Source: Solimonas sp964507195 (GTDB taxonomy: Bacteria > Pseudomonadota > Gammaproteobacteria > Nevskiales > Nevskiaceae). From it: a DNA stretch of 5,915 nucleotides. The notes under the pieces were generated by a model. The model had not been told where the DNA came from. It worked only from the letters and a program-made list of their open reading frames with translations, and did no database searches. The translations under genes and the position numbers were made by a program. The stretch is taken from contig CAZDPA010000214.1 of assembly GCA_964507195.1 (NCBI GenBank), forward strand, positions 1 through 5,915, in the 5' to 3' direction. Below are positions 5,490-5,915 of this stretch, in pieces; positions within the stretch are counted from its first letter, which is position 1, and each line of letters begins with the position of its first letter.

Positions 5490-5822
5490 ATGAAATATCT
5501 GTGTCTGGTGTACAGCGACGAAGCACGCCTCGAAGGCTGGGACGACCGCGAGTGCATGGCCTGCGGGACTGCGATGCAGGCCAGCGGCCATCTGGTCTCC
5601 GCCGAGGCGCTGCAGCCGGTGCATACCGCGACAACGCTGCGGGTGCGTGAAGGCAAGGTCACGATCACCGACGGTCCGTTCGCAGAAACCAAGGAACAGC
5701 TCGCCGGGTTCTATCTGATCGATGCGGCGAATCTGGATGAGGCCCTGAAATTGGCGGCGACCATTCCGCCGGCGCGCGTCGGCAGCATTGAAGTGCGGCC
5801 GGTTCGCACGCTCAAAGCCTGA
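5490..5822 (+). CDS. YCII-related DGPF-domain protein
   Basis: A 110-residue soluble protein with the family signature TDGPFAETKEQLAGFYLID (residues 60-78). The upstream SAEALQPVHTATTLRVREGK and the C-terminal EVRPVR are also typical of the YCII-like/DGPF (PhnB-like) group with a ferredoxin-like fold. The biochemical role of the family is not established; members are frequently encoded beside ECF41/ECF42 sigma factors and can occur in runs. Compared with the common form, the segment between the first strand (MKYLCLVY) and ASGHL looks about ten residues shorter, and it contains C23-M-A-C26. ATG 5490 follows GAGGTGA (5480-5486), a strong Shine-Dalgarno. A TGTCGAA-type promoter candidate lies 65-95 nt upstream and another lies directly after the stop. 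Confidence 0.92.
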   Translation: MKYLCLVYSDEARLEGWDDRECMACGTAMQASGHLVSAEALQPVHTATTLRVREGKVTITDGPFAETKEQLAGFYLIDAANLDEALKLAATIPPARVGSIEVRPVRTLKA

Positions 5823-5834
5823 AAGATCGCCTGC

Positions 5835-5861
5835 TGTCGAATTCCCGTCACGCGATTCGAC
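5835..5861 (+). promoter_or_regulatory. Second TGTCGAA-N14-TTCGAC site, downstream of the DGPF gene
   Basis: TGTCGAA (5835-5841) and TTCGAC (5856-5861) repeat both blocks of the site at 5396 with the same 14-nt spacing and a different spacer. It begins 12 nt after the DGPF stop and points to the right, so it could drive a further DGPF gene or the cognate sigma factor outside the window. It could instead be an operator, since the two blocks form an inverted repeat. Confidence 0.42.
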
Positions 5862-5915
5862 TAGGGCCTGTTAACGCTATGTCGATCGCTGAGATGCCAC
5901 GAGATTTACGGCCAG
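5861..5915. other. Possible edge of a mobile element or start of the next gene (unresolved)
   Basis: After CTAG (5861-5864) the sequence continues GGCCTGTTAACGCTATG. It has the feel of the terminal inverted repeat of an IS5-like insertion sequence next to a CTAG-type target, but only about 50 nt are present and no second end or transposase is visible. An ATG at 5879 opens a frame (MSIAEMPRDLRP) that runs off the edge, without a clear Shine-Dalgarno. Either reading is weak. Confidence 0.18.

Overview
The window reads as chromosomal DNA from a GC-rich Gram-negative bacterium. High GC at third codon positions, a Sec-type signal peptide and the gene families present would fit a gammaproteobacterium of the Xanthomonadales/Nevskiales kind. 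That placement is an inference; no rRNA or marker gene is present to fix it.

Positions 1-2994 (+ strand) hold a tightly packed operon of acyl-CoA metabolism, cut by the left edge. It encodes the C-terminal five-sixths of a long-chain (LCAD-type) acyl-CoA dehydrogenase, a PaaG-like crotonase whose residues argue for an isomerase rather than a hydratase, and an alpha-methylacyl-CoA racemase (AMACR) of the CaiB/BaiF superfamily. The AMACR carries an unusual Lys/Gly-rich insertion. The gaps are 8 nt and 1 nt. An AMACR beside an LCAD-type dehydrogenase suggests beta-oxidation of 2-methyl-branched acyl-CoAs (isoprenoid, pristanoyl-like or sterol side chain). That substrate is inferred, not shown.

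Positions 2995-3134 lie between convergent genes and hold a nested inverted-repeat element resembling a pair of REP-like units. Positions 3135-3956 (- strand) encode an AraC-family regulator. It is transcribed divergently from 4093-4587 (+), a small membrane protein of the Mpo1/DUF962 family; the yeast member is an Fe(II) dioxygenase of fatty acid alpha-oxidation. The 136-nt intergenic region between them carries two 20-nt direct repeats with a 22-nt period, a plausible AraC-type operator.

Positions 4723-5316 (+) encode an exported, very low-complexity protein built on 11-residue LEA-like repeats. A strong intrinsic terminator follows. Positions 5490-5822 (+) encode a YCII-related DGPF-domain protein. 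It is flanked on both sides by the same two-block motif, TGTCGAA-N14-TTCGAC, which resembles promoters of ECF42-type sigma factors; these commonly neighbour DGPF genes. The last ~50 nt look unlike the preceding sequence and could be the edge of a mobile element or a new gene, but this cannot be settled here.
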